Assembly: GCA_031372145.1 (NCBI GenBank)
Contig: JANMKR010000127.1
Span: 1-9,290 of the forward strand
Direction of reading: 5' to 3'
Origin: CALMEC01 sp031372145
GTDB lineage: Bacteria; Actinomycetota; Thermoleophilia; Miltoncostaeales; Miltoncostaeaceae
Length of the DNA: 9,290 nt
Shown here: positions 6,175-9,290 of the stretch, piece by piece
How positions within the stretch are numbered: position 1 is the stretch's first letter
How the letters are laid out: each line of letters begins with the position of its first letter
Made by a program: the position numbers and the translations under genes
Notes under the pieces: model-generated
The model's database searches: none
Told to the model about the DNA's origin: nothing
Seen by the model: the letters and a program-made list of their open reading frames with translations, nothing else

Positions 6175-6885
6175 GTGGCTCTTTGGCAAGAAAAACAGGC
6201 GGCGCGGCCTGGGTCACGTCGAGCGGCCCGGGCCGCGCCCATCGACACGCCTGCCGAAACGCAGGATACCGCCACGACGAGCGCGTCCACGAGCGGGAGG
6301 TCCGGGTGGCGACGCCACGCCCGGATAGGGGCGGTCGCCATGACGATGGCGCTCGTCGCTGTCCTCGCGTTGGGCATCACGAACGCCCCGCAACAGGGTC
6401 CCAAGGCGCCGATCGGGACCGCCGCCAGCCCGCCGCCGCCGACTGCGGCCAGCCCCGCGCGCACCGTGCAAACACCCGTCGCCGCGCGGCCGACAATCCA
6501 TGGGACGCCCGTGGCGATCACCACCCGGGCGGCCACACGACGCCTGTTGGTGTTCCGCACGGTGCCGAACCGCGGTGCATCGCCCGCTCCGGCGCGGGCC
6601 GTCCGCCGATCCAGGCCCAAGCCGGCGCCATCGGCCCCGCGCGCACCCGCCCCGCGCGCGCCATCGCCGCCACCGGCCGCACCCGACGGCGCTGCGACCG
6701 CCGAGGCGGTTCCACCGCCACCACCCCCAACTCCGCCGCTGGTCATCATCCCGTCGCCGGACCCGGTCCCGGGGCCCGCCGACGCTGGAGACGATGACGA
6801 CCACGGGGACCACGAGGACGGCCGGCCGCAGTCCGGCGGACACGACCATCATCATCATCGTGGTCCGGACTGCCAGAAACCGTAG
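6175..6885 (+). CDS. Hypothetical membrane-anchored protein, Pro/Ala-rich with Asp/His-rich tail
   Basis: I do not recognise a family. The 236-residue product starts with a basic, Thr/Ser-containing cytoplasmic segment (1-50). One hydrophobic helix follows (about 51-69, IGAVAMTMALVAVLALGIT), preceded by WRRHAR, which predicts a single-pass protein with its C-terminus outside. The outer part is low complexity: PPPP runs (86-89, 180-185), APSAPRAPAPRAPSPPP and basic patches. It ends in an acidic/His tail, DAGDDDDHGDHEDGRP then GGHDHHHHRGPDC. The His/Asp tail could bind divalent metal such as Zn or Ni, and the Pro-rich part could span the cell wall; both are inference. The GTG at 6175 is preferred because of TAACGT 7 bases upstream. 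An ATG at 6058 would add 39 residues. The high GC leaves overlapping open frames in this stretch, but only this one gives a membrane helix plus an ordered tail. Confidence 0.6.
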   Translation: MALWQEKQAARPGSRRAARAAPIDTPAETQDTATTSASTSGRSGWRRHARIGAVAMTMALVAVLALGITNAPQQGPKAPIGTAASPPPPTAASPARTVQTPVAARPTIHGTPVAITTRAATRRLLVFRTVPNRGASPAPARAVRRSRPKPAPSAPRAPAPRAPSPPPAAPDGAATAEAVPPPPPPTPPLVIIPSPDPVPGPADAGDDDDHGDHEDGRPQSGGHDHHHHRGPDCQKP

Positions 6886-6907
6886 GTCGGTGATGTCACG
6901 CGCGGTG

Positions 6908-6928
6908 CACCTCGCGGCGCCCGAGGTG
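6908..6928. terminator. Hairpin between convergent genes, possible bidirectional terminator
   Basis: CACCTCG (6908-6914) and CGAGGTG (6922-6928) form a 7-base-pair stem with loop CGGCGCC, 23 bases after the stop of the Pro/His-rich gene and before the convergent VOC gene. There is no T tract on either side, so it is only a candidate. The rest of the 170-base gap shows nothing else. Confidence 0.35.
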
Positions 6929-7056
6929 AGATGGAATTCTCAGAGCGCCAGGTGTGAAGGCTCCTTGGCCGGGGCTTGGGCCATGCCGGCCGGCATCGTT
7001 TCGCACCGCCGCCCGTCACCCGGTGCAGACCGATGCAACGAACCGCCGACCGCAGG

Positions 7057-7443
7057 TCAGTCGCCGCCAACCTCGTGCAGACAGAGGATGTTGCCTTCGG
7101 TGTCCGTGAACCACGCCGCTTTCGTGGAGCCGAGCACGCACACGTGGTCGACGGTCTTGAGGCCCGGCAGGTCGTAGTCGGCGAACGTGACCCCGCGCTC
7201 CGTCAGGTCGCGGATATTGGCGGTGATGTCGGTCACCTCGAAGCTCATGGCCGTATGCGCGGCCTGCTCGCCGTCCGGCTTCGGCATGAGCGCCAGCACC
7301 CCGTCCTGGCCGAGCCGGAAGAGTTCCTGGCCTTCGGCGTTCGCGCCGAGATACGCCAACCCGAGCGCGTCCCGATAGAACCCCCGAGCGCGTTCGGCGT
7401 CGACGATGGGGAGAATCGTGGTCACCGAGGACTGTGTGAGCAT
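7057..7443 (-). CDS. VOC family protein (glyoxalase / bleomycin-resistance fold)
   Basis: The 128-residue product is the standard single-chain VOC length. It shows the two beta-alpha-beta-beta-beta units: TTILPIVDAERARGFYRDAL (8-27) with GLAYLGA opening the first, and HTAMSFEVTDITANIRDLTERGVTF (63-87) opening the second, ending in WFTDTEGNILCLHE (111-124). E124, or H123 beside it, occupies the usual last metal-ligand position, and H63 is a candidate first ligand of the second unit. Such proteins include glyoxalases, dioxygenases and antibiotic-binding proteins; substrate cannot be told. The start is the ATG at 7443, preceded by AGAAGGG with about 6 bases spacing. The longer in-frame opening to 7740 runs through the decayed arsR and is not coding. 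Standing directly after an arsR remnant, it probably belonged to an ArsR-regulated small operon. Confidence 0.88.
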   Translation of the reverse strand: MLTQSSVTTILPIVDAERARGFYRDALGLAYLGANAEGQELFRLGQDGVLALMPKPDGEQAAHTAMSFEVTDITANIRDLTERGVTFADYDLPGLKTVDHVCVLGSTKAAWFTDTEGNILCLHEVGGD

Positions 7444-7578
7444 GACGAACCCTTCTGGATGAGTGCGGCACCGAGCATTGCTGATGATCCAACCACCTGG
7501 AACACGATCATGCAACACGAGCACGGTCAGGTCGGACCTCCTGCGTCGCGGAGCGGCCAAACCCACCGCCGAGTCCTT

Positions 7579-7820
7579 GGCGTCAAGCAAGTTCACGCCG
7601 TGGCGCCAGAACGTGCCGTGCTCATCGGATCTCATGCACATGCGCCGGCTCGAGCCACCCGGTCGCCTCGCACGGTTCGTCGTTGAGTCGGCGCGGCGGC
7701 CACTGCGCGTTGCGGTCCGCGCGTGATGAGCCCGGCGCACTCCAGCACCGTCAGGTGGTGCATGCTGACGGCGAGAACGCTCATCTTGAACGGCCCGGCA
7801 GGCCCCCGCCGAACGGCGAC
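7579..7820 (-). pseudogene. Decayed ArsR-family transcriptional regulator
   Basis: On the minus strand from 7790, one frame reads FKMSVLAVSMHHLTVLECAG then LITRG, the recognition helix and wing of an ArsR winged-helix regulator (compare the family pattern F-MSLPAVSKHL-VLE-AGL). The family's next part, RNAQWRPCRL followed by GWLE, appears one base out of frame as DRNAQWPPRRLNDEPCEATG then WLEP, ending at a TGA at 7622-7624. Removing one C in GGACCGCAAC restores the frame. A further shift would be needed to reach FWRHGVNLLDAK (from 7611), which resembles the last helix. The N-terminal half of the domain (the DPTRR-I-L part) is missing or unrecognisable upstream of GPFKM. Frameshift and N-terminal loss make a functional regulator unlikely. 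It was probably the autoregulator of an operon with the VOC gene. Confidence 0.7.
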
Positions 7821-8028
7821 GAACAACAACGGGAATGGTGACATCCGGAAAGCTGCGCTAGGCTTGCGGCGCACGGAGTGCCGTGCCCACTCGTTTTCGC
7901 GACTGGTGGACAGAGAGTCGTCTTGCCCATCATCCCGGCGGCGCCTCCCATGAAGGCGGATCGAGCTTGGGCAATTTGACGGCAGGACAAACCCGCGTGG
8001 ACGTCCTTGCGCGCGACACGACGGCGAC

Positions 8029-8032
8029 GAGG
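8029..8032 (+). promoter_or_regulatory. Ribosome binding site supporting a TTG start
   Basis: GAGG ends 8 bases before the TTG at 8041. The ATG at 8036 is out of frame and runs into TGA after two codons (ATG AGT TGA), overlapping the TTG. Confidence 0.45.
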
Positions 8033-8040
8033 CACATGAG

Positions 8041-9156
8041 TTGAGTACCGATGCGATCGGCTTCAACGGCGGCGGCTCGTTCTACGTCGAGCTCAAGGCC
8101 TTGGTCAAGGAGCACGTCTCCGACCCGACCCGCGAGCGTCTCGCTCGCAGGCGGCTGTACATCAAGAGCGGCATCGTCGTGGCCTGGGCCGCGGCGTCAT
8201 GGACGCTTCTCGTCTTCTTCGCCTCGTCATGGTGGCAGGCGGGCCTTCTCGCACTGTCCCTCGGACTTGCCGTTGCGGCCATCGGTTTCAACGTCACCCA
8301 CGACGCCAACCACGGCTCTTATTCCAACGTGCGCTGGCTCAACCGGTGGATGCGCTGGTCATTGGACCTGATCGGCGCCAGCTCCTATGTGTGGCGGATC
8401 AAGCACAACGTCGTCCACCACACCTTCACCAACATCGCCGGCGCCGATTCGGACATCGAGCAGCTGCCCTTCCTGCGACTTGCCCCCGACCAGAAGCGGC
8501 GGCGGTTCCACCGCTTCCAGCACATCTACGCCTGGCCGCTCTACGGGTTCTTCGCGGTCAAATGGCAGATCCTCGGTGACATGATGCAGCTCAAGATCGG
8601 ACACATCGAGGAAACCCCGCTTCCCTGGCCCCGCGGCAAGGAACTGGCCGGATTCTGGGTGGGCAAGGCGATCTTCCTTGGGTGGACCATCGGTATCCCG
8701 CTGTTCTTCCATCCCATCTGGCAGGTCGCGTTGACCTTCTTCATCACGTCGTTCATCCTCGCGTTCGTGCTCGCGCTGACGTTCCAGCTGGCGCACTGCG
8801 TCGAGGAGGCCGAGTTCTCGAGCATCGCCGAGATGGCGGATGCAGGCCGGGTCGAGTGGGCACGCCACCAGGTCGAGACGACCGTGGACTTCGCGCCGCG
8901 CAGTCGCCTGCTTGCCTGGTACATGGGCGGTTTGAACTTCCAGATCGAGCACCACCTGTTCACCAAGGTCTGCCACACGCACTATCCGAACCTCGCGCCA
9001 ATCGTGCAAGAGGTCTGCGAACGCCACGGTGTGCGCTACCAGGTGCACCGCACGCTGGCGGGAGCGCTCAACTCCCACATCCGTTGGTTGCGACGCATGG
9101 GTCGACAGACCCTCGATCAAACCTCCGCAGCAGTCGCCCTTCCTCAGTCGTCCTAG
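8041..9156 (+). CDS. Membrane fatty acid / acyl-CoA desaturase (DesA3 / linoleoyl-CoA desaturase type)
   Basis: This di-iron membrane enzyme inserts a double bond into fatty acyl chains using O2 and electrons from a ferredoxin or similar reductase. The 371-residue product has all three histidine boxes: HDANH (87-91), HNVVHH (122-127) and QIEHH (301-305), plus H252 in QLAHCVEEAEF, typical of the family. Membrane segments lie at about 44-62, 66-84, 204-222 and 228-252. The short soluble N-terminus FYVELKALVKEHV (14-26) matches how these enzymes begin, which supports the TTG at 8041; no ATG, GTG or TTG exists in frame between it and the stop at 7951. It has no fused cytochrome b5 or ferredoxin domain, so the electron donor must be encoded elsewhere. 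Regiospecificity cannot be read. The gene stands alone and is followed 100 bases later by an IS110-type gene. The likely role is adjusting membrane fluidity. Confidence 0.93.
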   Translation: MSTDAIGFNGGGSFYVELKALVKEHVSDPTRERLARRRLYIKSGIVVAWAAASWTLLVFFASSWWQAGLLALSLGLAVAAIGFNVTHDANHGSYSNVRWLNRWMRWSLDLIGASSYVWRIKHNVVHHTFTNIAGADSDIEQLPFLRLAPDQKRRRFHRFQHIYAWPLYGFFAVKWQILGDMMQLKIGHIEETPLPWPRGKELAGFWVGKAIFLGWTIGIPLFFHPIWQVALTFFITSFILAFVLALTFQLAHCVEEAEFSSIAEMADAGRVEWARHQVETTVDFAPRSRLLAWYMGGLNFQIEHHLFTKVCHTHYPNLAPIVQEVCERHGVRYQVHRTLAGALNSHIRWLRRMGRQTLDQTSAAVALPQSS

Positions 9157-9256
9157 ACCGTATGGGGGTGTCGGGCCGGCGCCTCGCTCATGCGTGATCG
9201 TGGGTTGCAGCCGGGGTTGGCCCGGTTGTAGAGCCACAGTCATGGGAGGCGCCGAC
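9157..9256 (+). ncRNA. Structured leader of the IS110-type element (possible bridge/seek RNA region)
   Basis: IS110-group elements carry a non-coding RNA in the left end, upstream of the recombinase gene, that guides target choice. Here 100 bases separate the desaturase stop from the transposase ATG. They contain an 8-base-pair hairpin CAGCCGGG-GTTGG-CCCGGTTG (9208-9228, one G-T pair). They also contain an outer 9-base inverted pair, CGGCGCCTC (9177-9185) with GAGGCGCCG (9246-9254), whose right arm covers most of the ribosome binding site. The left boundary of the element is not visible, and IS1111-type members keep the RNA downstream, so assignment as a guide RNA is tentative. Confidence 0.3.
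9245..9249 (+). promoter_or_regulatory. Ribosome binding site of the IS110-type transposase
   Basis: GGAGG lies 7 bases before the ATG at 9257. It can be masked by pairing of GAGGCGCCG with CGGCGCCTC at 9177-9185, which would hold down transposase synthesis; this control is inferred. Confidence 0.6.
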
Positions 9257-9290
9257 ATGGGCGAAGGTAGCTGGATCGGTTTGGATGTGC
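9257..9290 (+). CDS. IS110-family transposase, N-terminal fragment cut by window edge
   Basis: Only eleven codons are present, MGEGSWIGLDV. The WIGLDV motif right after the start is characteristic of IS110-type recombinases, where the D begins the RuvC-like DEDD catalytic domain and is usually followed by H. The strong GGAGG ribosome binding site and in-frame ATG support a real start. Most of the protein, the right end of the element and its target junction lie outside the window. Eleven residues cannot exclude another RuvC-fold protein, so the family call is probable, not certain. Confidence 0.6.
   Translation, partial: MGEGSWIGLDV

Larger units (their letters stand above)
7444..8040. other. 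597-base gap: decayed DNA and desaturase leader
   Basis: This gap between the divergent VOC and desaturase genes has no intact gene. The arsR remnant fills 7579-7820. Between it and VOC, the minus strand reads SDLTVLVLHDRVPG after an AGGAGG (about 7540), which faintly recalls the start of an AHSA1/SRPBCC protein, a common neighbour of arsR; this is very weak. Upstream of the desaturase there is a TTGACG (7976-7981) that could be a -35, but no matching -10 was found. GGACGTCC (7999-8006) is a palindrome of unknown meaning. Confidence 0.4.

Noticed and set aside
5646..6749. Minus-strand open frame (367 codons), Gly/Ala/Arg-rich, opposite the cupin and Pro/His-rich genes
   Set aside because: It overlaps two better-supported genes and reads as low-complexity complement of Pro/Ala codons, with no start signal or domain.
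7632..8066. Minus-strand 144-codon open frame taken as a whole gene
   Set aside because: Only the central part resembles ArsR, and it is frameshifted and N-terminally eroded. The first half is unrelated shadow sequence, so I recorded a pseudogene instead.
8359..9258. Minus-strand open frame (299 codons) opposite the desaturase
   Set aside because: It is the complement of the desaturase with its three histidine boxes, and its composition is that of an antisense shadow.
1..9290. CRISPR arrays, rRNA, phage structural genes or a multi-gene defence island
   Set aside because: No regularly spaced repeats, rRNA sequence, phage genes or defence effectors are seen. The AAA/DUF4143 ATPase alone does not make a defence system.

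Overview
The window is high-GC DNA from an actinobacterium. Evidence for this is the actinobacterial-type tRNA-Glu, the typA sequence, several genes that look leaderless with GTG starts directly behind a TANNNT box, and heavy G/C third-position use. A thermoleophilic lineage (Solirubrobacterales-like) is my guess from gene content, but the sequence does not prove it.

Layout from left to right: a short non-coding stretch holding a composite hairpin (1-170); typA/bipA, a ribosome-associated GTPase, on the minus strand (171-2006); tRNA-Glu(UUC) on the plus strand (2103-2175); an AAA ATPase of the DUF4143 class on the minus strand (2222-3490); an epoxide hydrolase of the EHN/microsomal type on the minus strand (3731-4870); a cupin-TPR protein on the plus strand (5339-6022); a Pro-rich, His-tailed membrane-anchored protein of unknown function on the plus strand (6175-6885); a VOC/glyoxalase-fold protein on the minus strand (7057-7443) preceded by a decayed arsR regulator; a membrane fatty-acid desaturase on the plus strand (8041-9156); and the first codons of a probable IS110-family transposase that runs off the right edge (9257-9290).

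The left end (typA and the tRNA) is housekeeping. From the tRNA rightwards the content is accessory: single genes with no evident operon partners, a broken regulator and an IS. The genes do not form one pathway. The epoxide hydrolase and VOC enzyme suit detoxification, the desaturase acts in membrane lipid adjustment, and the ATPase is typical mobile baggage.

The observation most worth following up is a family of diverged repeats. One copy overlaps the 3' end of the tRNA-Glu gene and its flank (2157-2205). The other two stand about 1.44 kb apart on either side of the epoxide hydrolase (about 3600-3659 and 5030-5108). They divide the DNA beside the tRNA into two one-gene segments of nearly equal length, both genes pointing towards the tRNA. 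This looks like old successive insertions at a tRNA 3' end without a surviving integrase. Other points of interest are the structured leader of the IS110 element, a repeated leaderless promoter pattern, and an arsR pseudogene explained in part by a single inserted base.
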